A DNA stretch of 64,000 bases from Pseudomonadota bacterium (GTDB lineage Bacteria > Myxococcota_A > Polyangia > Polyangiales > Polyangiaceae). Shown piece by piece: positions 48,650 through 60,521 of this stretch. The DNA lies in assembly GCA_023428245.1 (NCBI GenBank), contig JAEYYX010000021.1, forward strand, positions 30,197-94,196, given 5' to 3'. Each line of letters opens with the position of its first letter. The stretch's first letter is position 1. Position numbers and translations under genes: made by a program. The notes under the pieces were generated by a model, which saw nothing but the letters and a program-made list of their open reading frames with translations, was not told the origin of the DNA and did not search any database.

Positions 48650-50257
48650 ATGAAGTCTCCCCACGTGCGTTGGGCCAGGTCATTCCCTGCGTTGGCTCTC
48701 TCAGCAGCGTTTGCGCTGTTCGCTGCGTGCGAATCGAGCCCCGAGGTTTCGGTCCCCGGTGGAGCCGGAGGCGGCGAGTGCCTCGAGCAGAGTGAAAAGT
48801 GCGGCTTCCAGGGGTGCGAGACGAACGACGACTGTAACGCGGGTCGCTTCTGTAACTCCTTCGGTGCCTGTGCTCCTTCCTGCGAGACGTGTGGTGCTCC
48901 TTGCGGCACAGCGATGCCCTGTGCGCCGAATCAGTATTGTTCTGTGAGCGAGACCTGTGAGCAGGAGTGCACCCCGAACACCCCTGACCCGCGCTGCGGA
49001 AAGTCGCCTCAGGGCGACATCTTCCTGTGCGGACTGAACGGAAAGTGCACCCAGGAGATCGAACCGGACAGCCCGGATCTCGGCATGGGCGGCTACCTCG
49101 GCACGGGTGGCACGATGGGCGAAGGCGGAGGTGGCTGCATCGAGGAAGAGGTCCGCTTCACCCCTGAGATCCCGAATGTCGTCCTGCTCATCGATCAATC
49201 CCGCTCGATGACCGGCGAACAGGGTTTCAGCGCGCTCGTCGAGCAAGAGATCGAAGCTGGCACCTACGTGCCCTGGGAATGCGAAGGGGACGGCACTCCC
49301 GTTGGCAATCAAGGCCCGCCCCAGACCTGGCGCTGGAACGTCGTGCGCACCGTCCTCTTCAATCCAACCGACGGCATCGTGAAGCAGCTCGACGGCGACG
49401 TTCGCTTCGGCATGACCCTTTATTCCTCTCGGAACGGGAACGTAGCCGCTCCGAACGACGAAGAGCCGAAGGTGTGCCCGCTGCTCACGGAAGTCCCGAT
49501 CATCGAGGCTGACGTCGACTTCGGGAACTATGAGGAAATGCTCGCTCACATGCCGTGCAGCGAGGTCGTCATCGACACCCCGACGCGGGAGTCCCTCACG
49601 GCTGTCGCAGAGAAGCTAGCCGCGGCAGAGCTCTCCGGACCCAAGATCATCGTCCTGGCGACGGATGGTCTGCCCGACAGCTGCGACTGCCCGAACTACG
49701 CGGAGAGCAATCCTCCTGCAATCTGCCGGGATATGGCTGCGGGCGAGGACCCCGAAGCCAACTGGGTCGAACGCGGCGATCCCCCGGTGCTCATGCCTCC
49801 GTCAGCTGCTGAGCAGTACGACCTCGTTCAAGAAGCCAAGCGCGTCTACGAAGAGCTCGGCATCGTCGTCCACGTTGTCGACGTCAGTACGCCGAATGAT
49901 CCGACGCTCCGCACGCACCTCACCGACGTGGCCACAGCCGCGAATGGCGAGATTTACGATGGTACACGTCCGAGCGGACTCATCGAAGCCTTCCAGACCA
50001 TCATCGACGGCGCTCGCTCCTGTGTGATCGATCTTCAAGGAGAGATCCTCGAGGGCAAAGAAGACCAGGGAACCGTGACTCTCGACGGCGTCGAACTCGA
50101 GTTCCTCTCGGACGGTGTAGGGGACGGCTGGAAGCTGAACTCATCGAGTCAGCTCGAGCTTGTGGGTGAGCCCTGCGAGCTCATCAAGTCCGGCAAACAC
50201 GACATCGATATCGACTTCCCCTGCGACGTCTTCATCCCCGAACCGATCGTGAAGTGA
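48650..50257 (+). CDS. Lipoprotein with a von Willebrand factor A domain
   Basis: A 535-aa exported protein. The signal peptide ends in a lipobox (ALFAACESS) near residue 27. A Cys-rich segment of about 100 residues (CGFQGCETNDDC, CAPSCETCGAPC, CEQEC) has many probable disulfides. The vWA domain at about 175-465 has the metal site DQSRSM near 182 and LATDGLPDSCDCP near 337, so it probably binds a ligand through a divalent metal. Such proteins are frequent on myxobacterial surfaces and often serve adhesion; the ligand is unknown. The final 75 residues are acidic. Confidence 0.88.
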   Translation: MKSPHVRWARSFPALALSAAFALFAACESSPEVSVPGGAGGGECLEQSEKCGFQGCETNDDCNAGRFCNSFGACAPSCETCGAPCGTAMPCAPNQYCSVSETCEQECTPNTPDPRCGKSPQGDIFLCGLNGKCTQEIEPDSPDLGMGGYLGTGGTMGEGGGGCIEEEVRFTPEIPNVVLLIDQSRSMTGEQGFSALVEQEIEAGTYVPWECEGDGTPVGNQGPPQTWRWNVVRTVLFNPTDGIVKQLDGDVRFGMTLYSSRNGNVAAPNDEEPKVCPLLTEVPIIEADVDFGNYEEMLAHMPCSEVVIDTPTRESLTAVAEKLAAAELSGPKIIVLATDGLPDSCDCPNYAESNPPAICRDMAAGEDPEANWVERGDPPVLMPPSAAEQYDLVQEAKRVYEELGIVVHVVDVSTPNDPTLRTHLTDVATAANGEIYDGTRPSGLIEAFQTIIDGARSCVIDLQGEILEGKEDQGTVTLDGVELEFLSDGVGDGWKLNSSSQLELVGEPCELIKSGKHDIDIDFPCDVFIPEPIVK

Positions 50258-50364
50258 AGGAGGGCTCGCCCGTCGTTCCCGGAAGGGCGGCGGGCGTGGG
50301 CCCTTGAGCGAACCCTGGGTCGGTGGGTGAGGGGCAGGCGACTCACGTCGCGCCAGGCCTGACC

Positions 50365-50760
50365 TCAATCGCCGAGCCAACTCGGAGCAGCGCGACCCGA
50401 ACTTGCGCAGAACGCGCGCAGCGCCGAACGGATCCGGCCCGTTGCCAGGGCGAGCACTGCTGCGTCGTCGTCGAAACCGCCGGGTTCGTGATCCGGGACG
50501 AGGTCGACGGGAGCGCTCAGGTAGAGGAGGGCGGCCGCGGCCTGCTTTGTTTCGCTCGAGATCGGCGCCGAGGCGCGCTCGGCTAAGAAATCGAGGAGGA
50601 GGGTGGCCTGCTGCCGCGCTTCTCGCTGGTCATCGGGGAAACTCGCGATCTTTTCGTCAACGACGGAGCGGAGCTCGATGATCCGCGCGACGTCGGTGTC
50701 GCTCACTCGTTCTGCCTTGGAATCGAGGGCCTTTTGGACTTGGTCGGCGTGGAATGTCAT
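50365..50760 (-). CDS. Second DUF1232 (YkvA-like) protein
   Basis: A 131-aa protein. The DUF1232 core is KQAAAALLYLSAPVDLVPDHEPGGFDDDAAVLALA at about 73-107. It has the family pattern Tyr-Leu-x-x-Pro-x-Asp-hydrophobic-hydrophobic-Pro-Asp and the Asp cluster FDDD. The N-terminal half is one long helix (VSDTDVARIIELRSVVDEKI). No signal peptide. It is short compared with 45149-45730 but has the same core. It is convergent with the vWA gene and divergent from gap. Confidence 0.8.
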   Translation of the reverse strand: MTFHADQVQKALDSKAERVSDTDVARIIELRSVVDEKIASFPDDQREARQQATLLLDFLAERASAPISSETKQAAAALLYLSAPVDLVPDHEPGGFDDDAAVLALATGRIRSALRAFCASSGRAAPSWLGD

Positions 50761-51070
50761 CGAAGGAGTCTCAGGTTACCAAGACCTGAGCATTCTCGAA
50801 ACAGGGCGCGCTTTTGCTGCTTCAGTAGCACTAGAACACGTCTCCGGGATGCGCCAGAGCGAAGCGCGCCCGCCCCGAAGGGCGAGCGGGCGGAGATGCG
50901 CTCGAGAACACGCGAGCCCCGCGGCGAGCGCGGACTGGTCATGGCGGGGCTCCGGGTGCTATTCGTTCCCCTGAGGCCGAAAGCGAGGGTGACACCCCGC
51001 GCCCGCTTTCACTATAAGAAGCCTCCCCAATTACTTCAGGGAAACAACCGTTCAAAAGGGAACTACGAAA
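50761..51070. other. Promoter and leader region of gap
   Basis: A 310-bp gap. The left two thirds contain nothing recognised except a GC-rich inverted segment at about 50850-50895. The right third contains the promoter at 50989-51018 and a 52-base leader ending in AAGGGA, the ribosome site before gap. Confidence 0.5.
50989..51018 (+). promoter_or_regulatory. Sigma-70-type promoter of gap
   Basis: GTGACA (50989-50994) and TATAAG (51013-51018), each 5 of 6 to consensus, are separated by 18 bp. Transcription would start near 51025, giving a leader of about 45 bases. The best promoter I can read in the window, and it fits a highly expressed gene. Confidence 0.7.
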
Positions 51071-52063
<993 letters not shown>

Positions 52064-52089
52064 GTCGAATCCCGGCTTGGCCCCTATCG

Positions 52090-52139
52090 CGCCCCTTCGA
52101 GTTCTCTTGGAGATCGGAGGGGCGTGAATCATTTTGTTT
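52090..52139 (+). terminator. Terminator after gap
   Basis: CGCCCCT (52090-52096) pairs with AGGGGCG (52118-52124), with extra pairs inside (CTC/GAG), and TGAATCATTTTGTTT follows as a T-rich tail. It begins 26 bp after the stop of gap. Confidence 0.65.
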
Positions 52140-52451
52140 GACTGAACTCTCGCGCAGGAGCCTTTGGCTGATTTTCGGCTGGTGGAAGCGCGCCCTTTCT
52201 CGACTGCTCCCGAGGCAATGAGCAAAATTACCTAGAAATCACAGGGTCTGGTCATTCGGACGAAGGCCCAAACCCCTGATCCTGCTCCAAAGTGCCCGGG
52301 TGACCCCTTGCGGAACCGTCCCCGCATGCCAATCTATAAAGAATGAGTTCGCGTCACATCTTGCCCACCGAAGTAGCGCTTGCGCAGACGCGCCTGCGTG
52401 AGTTCGTTCCTGCGGCAAGACACGCGCACCCTGGGTAGATGCTGTTCATCG

Positions 52452-52473
52452 CCCGGTGGTTCTGCCGGGCGAA
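52452..52473 (+). promoter_or_regulatory. Hairpin in the rnk leader
   Basis: CGCCCGG (52452-52458) and CCGGGCG (52467-52473) are perfect arms with an 8-nt loop. It lies 55 bp before the rnk start and is followed by AAAATGTTTTCCCCC. It could be an attenuator or a stabilising 5' structure. Confidence 0.45.
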
Positions 52474-52527
52474 AATGTTTTCCCCCGGCTTTTGGCTCTT
52501 TCAAGCAAAGCTAGGAGTTCATTCGAC

Positions 52528-52923
52528 ATGTCATCTCGTCCAAGCCTCATTGTCGCCGCAGAAGACCGCGAGCGTCTTCTCCGTCTTGTCCTCCACAGCG
52601 GCTCGGAGATCAGCGAAAAGCTGGAAGCTGAGCTCGATCGGGCCCAGGTCGTCCCCTTGGCTGAAGTGCCGCCTGATGTCGTGGTGATGGAAAGCGAGCT
52701 CGAATACGAAGACGCCGCGACAGGCCGTCGCCGCCAGGTCCAGCTCGTCTATCCGAATGATGCCGACGCGGCGACGGGCAAAGTCTCGGTCCTAGCGCCC
52801 CTCGGCTGTGCTCTGCTCGGCCTCCGCATCGGGCAGGAGATCGAGTGGGAGATGCCGGGCGGCGACCGTTCTCTGCGCATCGTCGCGGTACGCCGCGAAG
52901 GTGCCGCTCAGAAATCTGCATAA
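52528..52923 (+). CDS. rnk: Rnk-like regulator of nucleoside diphosphate kinase (GreA/B C-terminal domain)
   Basis: A 131-aa protein starting at ATG 52528 after AGGAG. The C-terminal half is the GreA/GreB FKBP-like domain: VVMESELEYEDAATGRRRQVQLVYPNDADAATGKVSVLAPLGCALLGLRIGQEIEWEMPGG. Rnk binds RNA polymerase near the secondary channel but lacks the long coiled coil of Gre factors. The N-terminal 40 residues (SLIVAAEDRERLLRLVLHSG) match Rnk. Upstream codons to 52456 are not needed. Single gene. Confidence 0.87.
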   Translation: MSSRPSLIVAAEDRERLLRLVLHSGSEISEKLEAELDRAQVVPLAEVPPDVVVMESELEYEDAATGRRRQVQLVYPNDADAATGKVSVLAPLGCALLGLRIGQEIEWEMPGGDRSLRIVAVRREGAAQKSA

Positions 52924-52947
52924 CGAACGGCAGCGGCGAAGGGGCGT

Positions 52948-53856
52948 TCAAAGATCCGCGTAACGCGTCACCGAGAAGGTGTCGCATTTGCGCGGGTCGC
53001 CGCTCTCGAACCCGCGCTGGAACCAGCGCACGCGCTGCGCACTTGAGCCGTGCGTGTAGTCGCTCTCCTTCGAGTGGCCGAGGGAGTCATCCCCGATCTG
53101 GTGCGCGGCGTTCAGCGCCTCCTTGAGATCCTCGTCTGTGATCGCCAGGGAGGCGCGCGCCGTGTGTCCCCAGACACCTGCCAAACAATCTGCCTGTAGT
53201 TCGACGCGGACCGAGACTTGGTTCTTTGTTTCGCCTTTTACGTTCAGGCGAGAGGAGCCGATCAGGTTCTGGACATGGTGTCCGACCTCGTGAGCGATCA
53301 CGTACGCTTGGGCGAAATCGCCCGGAGCCTTGAGACGCTTTTCCATGACGCCGTAGAAGTTCGGGTCGATGTAGAGCTTCTTGTCGGCGGGACAATAAAA
53401 AGGGCCGACGTCCGAGGTCGCGCCACCGCAGCCGCCCGTCTGAACGCCGCCCGAGAAGACGACCAACGTCGGCTCGCGGTAGGGACCCGGATCGGTGCCG
53501 TAGCTCGGGAGCCTTTGAGTTTCGAACTGCGTCTTCCAGACGTCCTCTGTCGAAGCCAAAATCACGCGCGAGAAATCACAGGCACCCTGGTTTTCGCTCG
53601 AGAGCTGACAGGCGCTGCCCTGCCCGGCGGCGGTTCCAGAACCAGCCCCTGATCCGACGAGGAGCTGTCGGACGCTATCGGGCATGAAGAGATAAACGGC
53701 GCCGAACAGAGCTCCGACGATCAGGGTACCCTTGAAGCCGAGCCGCTGGACGATGGTGAAAAGGAGTCCGATCGGGAGACCGCCTGCAGCTTGGCCGCCG
53801 CGGCCGGCGCCGCGGTCTTCAAAGTTGGAAGAGCGCCTTCGTCCTTGGATTTCCAT
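52948..53856 (-). CDS. ypfJ: Neutral zinc metallopeptidase, YpfJ/KPN_02809 family
   Basis: A 302-aa membrane-anchored protein. One membrane helix lies near residues 43-60 (GTLIVGALFGAVYLFM). The zinc motif is HEVGHHVQNLIG near 190, the third ligand region is RVELQADCLAGVWG near 219, and FYCPADKKLYIDPNFY precedes them. This is the PF04228 pattern. The N-terminus (MEIQGRRRSSNFEDRG) is typical of the family. Its target proteins are unknown. The final IGDDSLGHSKESDYTHGSSAQRVRWFQRGFE is also conserved. It converges with rnk at 24 bp. Confidence 0.93.
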   Translation of the reverse strand: MEIQGRRRSSNFEDRGAGRGGQAAGGLPIGLLFTIVQRLGFKGTLIVGALFGAVYLFMPDSVRQLLVGSGAGSGTAAGQGSACQLSSENQGACDFSRVILASTEDVWKTQFETQRLPSYGTDPGPYREPTLVVFSGGVQTGGCGGATSDVGPFYCPADKKLYIDPNFYGVMEKRLKAPGDFAQAYVIAHEVGHHVQNLIGSSRLNVKGETKNQVSVRVELQADCLAGVWGHTARASLAITDEDLKEALNAAHQIGDDSLGHSKESDYTHGSSAQRVRWFQRGFESGDPRKCDTFSVTRYADL

Positions 53857-54039
53857 GAGTGAGTCCCTTCCGCGCGAGAGTGAAGCTTTCTCTCAAGAGT
53901 TCCCGCCTTCGCGTCCGCTCGCCGGAGCGGGCTCATACCAGGGCTCTAGCGATGGCGCACCTACGGCTCTCGAAAGGCCTCCCAGAGCGAGCTCATTCAG
54001 TTCATCTCTGGGCCGTGGTATCTCACCCGGCGAGGGGCG

Positions 54040-56709
54040 ATGAGCGCGAAACCAGTTTCAGGGGTCGAAGGGGAGGATGTTCGGCGCGCTCGGCAGGAGC
54101 GCCTGTATCCGAGCGGGATACGTGGGCGCGAGGAGGAGCTCATCGGAGCACGGCGTAAGGTCGCTTACGGGGAGAACGCTCAGGCGTCTCTGAAGAATGC
54201 TCCGACCGGGCTTGCGATCTCAGGCGGCGGGATCAGAAGTGCGACCTTCGCCCTCGGCGTCGTCCAAGCGTTGGCCGAGAAGGATCTGCTCAGACGCTTC
54301 GACTACCTCTCGACGGTCTCGGGCGGCGGTTACTTTGGTTCGTTCCTAGGGTCACTGTTTGCTCGCATTCACCAGATCGTGAAACATGCACCCGTTCGTG
54401 GCCTGCTCGAGGAAGAAGAAGGATCTGCCGCAGGGCTAGTGCAGGCTGCGCTCCGTGACAACTCCCATTCTGTCATCGATCACCTGCGCCAAAATGGGCA
54501 ATACCTAGCTCCAGGGGGCTCGGACCGGCTTTTGTTTGGTGCCGTCCTCCTTCGAAACTGGCTCTCGCTCATGATCGTGGTCGGTTCGTTCACGCTGACC
54601 ATCGCGCTCGGACTCGAGACGCTCTGGGCGGCTCTTCTACTGAACGCCGATAATTGGCCGGTCTGGATGCAGCCTTTCAACGATCCGGCTCTGGTCGCGA
54701 GTCCCTGGCTTCTCTTGGCTCTTGCCGCCTTGCTCTGCGCGATCCCATTGGGCTGGGCCTATTGGATTTTGGATCAGGTGTCTTGGCTCAGGGCTGCGCT
54801 GGGCGCAGCTTTAGGAACAGGAAGCCTTGTGGGCCTTGCCGCCTTGCGGAAAGCGCCGAATGAACTTCTCTGGCTCATCGGAGGGATTGGCCTCGCGGCC
54901 ATTCTGGTTGCGCTCGGCTTGACGCTCTGGTCGCGGTGGCGGAGCAAACGAGAAGCAAACGGAGAAAAAGAGTCAGGCTTCGGGGACGTTCGGGCACAAA
55001 GGCGGCTGAACGGCGACACGTGGGCACGCCACACGATCTCCGGGTGCCTGAAGACAACCCTCCTCGCCCTCGGGGTATTCCTGTTTCTGGCAGCGACCGA
55101 CTCGCTCGGACGCTACATCTACCATTTCGTTCTTGGGAACTCCTGGACCATCGGCAAGATCTGGGGGGCTATTTGGGCGCTCCTTCTGAGCGTGGTCCCT
55201 TTCGCTTCCAAGTTTTCGGCCTTCCTCGGCAAGAAGGAGGCGCAGGGGCGTCCGGGGTCTTCCGTGAACCTGATCACTGCGATCGTAGCGGCCATCGTCC
55301 TCTTCTCGCTCTTGGCGAGCGCTAGCGTTTTTGCCCAGGCGCTTGCGCGAGACCCTTTGAGTGTTCGGACCTGGTGCCACGTTCCGAGTGAGTGTCTCAA
55401 GTACGCGGGGCTCTCGTTTGCGGCGACACTTCTGATCTCGCTCGTCATTGGCTGGACGCATTCTCTCTTGAACCGCTCGACGCAGCTTCCCCTGTACAGC
55501 GCTCGGATCACACGGGCCTATCTGGGCGCCTCGAACCCCAAGCGCTACAGCGAAGTGAGTGAAAAGAGCTCCAAACCCCACCCTTCTGCCGCGACGGCGC
55601 TCAGAGAGGACGACGATGTTCCCGCAACGGACTACTTCGGATGGAACGAGGGCAAGATCAAGCCACCTTGGGAGAATGGTGGGCCGCTGCACATCATCAA
55701 CACCACCCTCAACGAAACGATCGACGGTCGAAGCAAGGCGCACGAACTCGATCGAAAGGGCTTGGGTATGGCCGTGGGGCCCCACGGGCTCTCCGTAGGA
55801 GCGAGGCATCACCTCACCTTCAATCGTTGTATCGAAGGTCCGAAGCCCGAGGGTTTTTCGGTGTTCCCGGAGCTCTCCACCAGCGTGCCCGACGGGGAAA
55901 AGATGCTCTCCCTGGGGCTTTGGGCGAGCATCTCCGGAGCCGCATTTTCGACTGGCCTCGGATCGCGGACGCGTCCCGCCTTCAGTCTGCTCGCCGGTTT
56001 GACGAACGTCCGACTCGGACACTGGTGGCATGCGCCGGGCACACGCCACGAGCCTGCGCCCGGGTGGTCATTCTTCTGGGTTCAGAAGTACCTCTTCCGT
56101 GAGCTTTCCGCGCGCTTTCCGGGAACAGCCGATCCTTATTGGTACCTGTCCGACGGTGGCCACTTCGAGAACATGGGCGCTTATGAGCTGATTCGGCGGC
56201 GGCTTCCGTTCATTCTGATCATCGACGGCGAGGCTGATCCGGATCACGCCTTCGAAGGGCTTGCGAACCTTGTGCGCAAGGCGCGCCTCGACTTCGAAAC
56301 GGAGATCGAGTTCTTGTCGGAACCGTTTCGGGAGTTTGAATTGTCAGCGGCTGAGGAGTGCCCCTACGGGAGTCTGGATGACCTGAAGCCCAAGGGGCCG
56401 CAGCGGATTTCCCGGAAACAGGCTTGCCTCGCCAAGGTCAAGTACCCTCCCGGAAACTTTGGATGCGATGAAGGATATCTCGTCTACGTCAAGGCGACGC
56501 TGTTCCCGTCGGTGCCCGCGGATCTGCGGCATTATGCCCAGACGAACCCGGCCTTTCCCCAGGAGACCACCATCGATCAGTTCTTCGACGAGGCGCAGTG
56601 GGAGAGCTATCGAAAACTCGGGCACCTTGTGGGGATGTCTCTTTTCGGAAACGAAACGGCCCCCTTCGCTCGTCTCATGAGCGGTCCGCGGAAAAGCTCG
56701 ACCCCATAA
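54040..56709 (+). CDS. Patatin-like phospholipase with an inserted multi-span membrane region
   Basis: An 889-aa protein. The oxyanion motif is SGGGIRSATFALGVVQAL (about 60-77) and the putative Ser nucleophile is in YLSTVSGGGYFGSFLGS (about 90-106). Between residues 170 and 480 there are about eight membrane helices, for example LMIVVGSFTLTIALGL and LLISLVIGWTHSLL. The catalytic part then resumes, with DGGHFENMGAYELIRRR carrying the Asp dyad member near 710. So the membrane segment splits the patatin fold. It probably hydrolyses membrane lipids. The Ser motif is degenerate compared with G-x-S-x-G. Substrate and physiology are unknown. Confidence 0.85.
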   Translation: MSAKPVSGVEGEDVRRARQERLYPSGIRGREEELIGARRKVAYGENAQASLKNAPTGLAISGGGIRSATFALGVVQALAEKDLLRRFDYLSTVSGGGYFGSFLGSLFARIHQIVKHAPVRGLLEEEEGSAAGLVQAALRDNSHSVIDHLRQNGQYLAPGGSDRLLFGAVLLRNWLSLMIVVGSFTLTIALGLETLWAALLLNADNWPVWMQPFNDPALVASPWLLLALAALLCAIPLGWAYWILDQVSWLRAALGAALGTGSLVGLAALRKAPNELLWLIGGIGLAAILVALGLTLWSRWRSKREANGEKESGFGDVRAQRRLNGDTWARHTISGCLKTTLLALGVFLFLAATDSLGRYIYHFVLGNSWTIGKIWGAIWALLLSVVPFASKFSAFLGKKEAQGRPGSSVNLITAIVAAIVLFSLLASASVFAQALARDPLSVRTWCHVPSECLKYAGLSFAATLLISLVIGWTHSLLNRSTQLPLYSARITRAYLGASNPKRYSEVSEKSSKPHPSAATALREDDDVPATDYFGWNEGKIKPPWENGGPLHIINTTLNETIDGRSKAHELDRKGLGMAVGPHGLSVGARHHLTFNRCIEGPKPEGFSVFPELSTSVPDGEKMLSLGLWASISGAAFSTGLGSRTRPAFSLLAGLTNVRLGHWWHAPGTRHEPAPGWSFFWVQKYLFRELSARFPGTADPYWYLSDGGHFENMGAYELIRRRLPFILIIDGEADPDHAFEGLANLVRKARLDFETEIEFLSEPFREFELSAAEECPYGSLDDLKPKGPQRISRKQACLAKVKYPPGNFGCDEGYLVYVKATLFPSVPADLRHYAQTNPAFPQETTIDQFFDEAQWESYRKLGHLVGMSLFGNETAPFARLMSGPRKSSTP

Positions 56710-56765
56710 GAAGCTCCTCAAGAGGTGCACTTCGCTCACGGTCGGTCTATCGTCCAAGGGACCCC

Positions 56766-57830
56766 ATGACGCTTGCGCCCTTTTCGGATCCGGAAACAGT
56801 ACCGATTCTCAAGGAAGCCTGGACGGAGCTCGGGCGCTCCGGAGCGCTGACCGGCGTTCGTGACATCAGCGCGAACGTCTCGACGAACCGTGTGTTCACG
56901 GTGGGCATCGATGACGGTCGCGAGTACATTGCGAAGACCTCTTCTTATGGGTCCTATGTGTACTTCCGCCAGGATCACCGGCTGATTCACGAGTGGCGAC
57001 GGCAGCTCAAGGGGACAAGGTATCGCCAGTTTCTCGCTCCGATCCTGGAGAAGGACGGAGACGTTTTTACCTACAGGAAGGGCGCCGAATGGGCTGTCTT
57101 CTACGAGAAGGCTTCCTTTTACGACTTCCTTCCGAAGGTTCTAACGCCCGAGCTTGTCACTGCCATGGGCCGAGAGATGGCCGAGTTTCATCGAGCTTCG
57201 ACGCACCTGACGACGCCTCTGCCGCCGAGCTGGAAGTCGATGGGCTCGGATGTCGCTCTCTTGCACGACGCGCTTGGTCGACCCGAAGGGCGGCGCGCGC
57301 TCGGCGTTGATGATTCCGCCGAAGACCTGCTCCGGACTCAGTGCGATACCTTTCTGACGAATGCCGAGCGCCTCGGCTACCACCATTTCCAGAAGATCCC
57401 CGTGCTCGTCGACTGGAACATTGGGAACTTCTCGGTCGGCTTTGACCAAGAGGGCTTCCGGTTCTTCTCGCGCTGGGACTACGATTGGTTCCGGGTTGAG
57501 CCGCGCATGCTCGACTTCTATTTCTGCGCGCGAGTGGTTCGCTCCGAGGGCGATCAAACTGTATTCCACTACACAGTGGATCCCTTCTTCGACGCACCGT
57601 TCCAGCGCTTCTTACGCGCCTATCACGGGACGTTCCCGCTCGAAGACGAAGAGGTCCTCTTCCTCAAAGAGGCGTACAGGTTCTTCCTTCTGAACTACGT
57701 GATCCGGAGCGGCGAACACTTCTTCCAGGAGGGCTACGCGCCCCGCTTGAAGCGCGAGGCGATCGAGACTTATTTCCCGGCCCTCGATGACAAGAGCTTC
57801 ATGCCCCTCGTGCGGGCGTTGAACGAGTGA
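56766..57830 (+). CDS. Protein-kinase-fold phosphotransferase-like protein
   Basis: A 354-aa protein from ATG 56766. A beta-rich N-terminal lobe contains NVSTNRVFTVGIDDGREYIAKTSSYG, with the Lys of the ATP site. The catalytic loop is VLVDWNIGNFSVGFDQEG near 218-235, in which WNIGNF stands for the usual HGDxHxxN, and SRWDYDWFRVEPRMLDFYF holds the metal Asp. This is the arrangement of aminoglycoside-phosphotransferase-like and choline-kinase-like enzymes. The substrate cannot be inferred. It starts 56 bp after the patatin gene on the same strand and may be co-transcribed. Confidence 0.7.
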   Translation: MTLAPFSDPETVPILKEAWTELGRSGALTGVRDISANVSTNRVFTVGIDDGREYIAKTSSYGSYVYFRQDHRLIHEWRRQLKGTRYRQFLAPILEKDGDVFTYRKGAEWAVFYEKASFYDFLPKVLTPELVTAMGREMAEFHRASTHLTTPLPPSWKSMGSDVALLHDALGRPEGRRALGVDDSAEDLLRTQCDTFLTNAERLGYHHFQKIPVLVDWNIGNFSVGFDQEGFRFFSRWDYDWFRVEPRMLDFYFCARVVRSEGDQTVFHYTVDPFFDAPFQRFLRAYHGTFPLEDEEVLFLKEAYRFFLLNYVIRSGEHFFQEGYAPRLKREAIETYFPALDDKSFMPLVRALNE

Positions 57831-57876
57831 GGCAAGGCGCTGAAGAGCTCAGCGCCCAAGGGCGACGACGCTCCTC

Positions 57877-58719
57877 TCAGGTGAGGATCGAACCACAGAT
57901 ATAGGTCGGGACGATGCCTGTTGCTTGAATGAGCGCCTTGGCTTGGTTTTGGAGGGTTGTCCCCGAGAGAACGAGAGCCGTATCCACGCCGTACTTGTTG
58001 CCGCCGACTATGTCCGTGGTGAGCGTGTCGCCGACCATCAAGACATCCCGCTTCGTCAGCGTCGGGTTCTCATCCAGGGCGAGGTGGAACGCCTTCGAGA
58101 AGATCATCGGATCGGGCTTTCCGAAATGGATGAATTGGCGACCGGTCGCGACCTCGACGAGGCGCGCAAGTCCTCCGGCTGCCACGTTCAGGTCTTCCTG
58201 GTTCGCGGGGTAGGTGATGTCCGTGTTGGCTACGACGACGGGGATATTGTGTCGGCGCACGAGGTTCACGACCTTGTTCACGTCCCGGAACCAGTCAAAG
58301 CCTTCGTCGTCAAGCATGACGATGCAGCGGGGGCTGTGATCTTCGGGAGTGACCTCGGTGATCGGGATCGGGTGGAGTCCCGCGGCTGCGATGTAATAGG
58401 CGGCCGCTTCTTTACCGAGATAGGCGACCCAGCCGCTCCTCACCTTATTCCGGAGATAGTCCTCGACCAAGAGCCCCGAGGAGACGATCCGCTTCACCGG
58501 GACGAGCGGCTCACCGTCGCGCTCGTAAGCTTTGGCCAGGCGGTGCGGAGACTTGCTCGCGTCATTGGTGACGACGTAGATCTGCTTGTCGCGCTTGCGC
58601 AGGTCTTCGAGAACATCGAGCACGCCCGGGTAAACCCCGGCCGAGCTCTTGAGCACGCCGTAGGCGTCAAAGAAGATGCAAGAGTAGGAGTCGACGAGCT
58701 CGTCGAAGGAAGTCATCAT
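57877..58719 (-). CDS. HAD-superfamily (NagD-like, subfamily IIA) phosphatase
   Basis: A 280-aa hydrolase. Motif I is FFDAYGVLKSSAGVYPG near residue 16. The second Asp of the usual DxDG is Tyr, as Trp or Tyr in the TIGR01459-like group. VVTNDASKSP is motif II and FGKPDPMIF with VLMVGDTLTTDIVGG motifs III and IV. Cap type C2 between 75 and 190. The nucleophile Asp is present, so it may still be active, but the acid/base residue is missing. It lies 6 bp after the fumarase gene, so it is probably in one operon with it. Confidence 0.85.
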   Translation of the reverse strand: MMTSFDELVDSYSCIFFDAYGVLKSSAGVYPGVLDVLEDLRKRDKQIYVVTNDASKSPHRLAKAYERDGEPLVPVKRIVSSGLLVEDYLRNKVRSGWVAYLGKEAAAYYIAAAGLHPIPITEVTPEDHSPRCIVMLDDEGFDWFRDVNKVVNLVRRHNIPVVVANTDITYPANQEDLNVAAGGLARLVEVATGRQFIHFGKPDPMIFSKAFHLALDENPTLTKRDVLMVGDTLTTDIVGGNKYGVDTALVLSGTTLQNQAKALIQATGIVPTYICGSILT

Positions 58720-58725
58720 CAGCGT

Positions 58726-60375
<1,650 letters not shown>

Positions 60376-60521
60376 GACGGTGGTGCTGATCCTCATACCT
60401 CGAAAACCTCTGGATTCGGAGACGAAGCCGGTCAAGACTGCCGTCTTTTGCGCTGGCTCGCCGCGCTTTCCTGCTCGCAATTCGAGCCTCGGCGGGCGAT
60501 AAAACTCTGACGCAAACTGCC

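Larger units (their letters stand above)
52064..52527. other. Intergenic region between gap and rnk
   Basis: 464 bp. It contains the gap terminator, a TATAAA at 52335-52340 that could be a promoter for rnk, and a GC hairpin at 52452-52473 in the presumed rnk leader. I find no gene in it. Confidence 0.5.
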
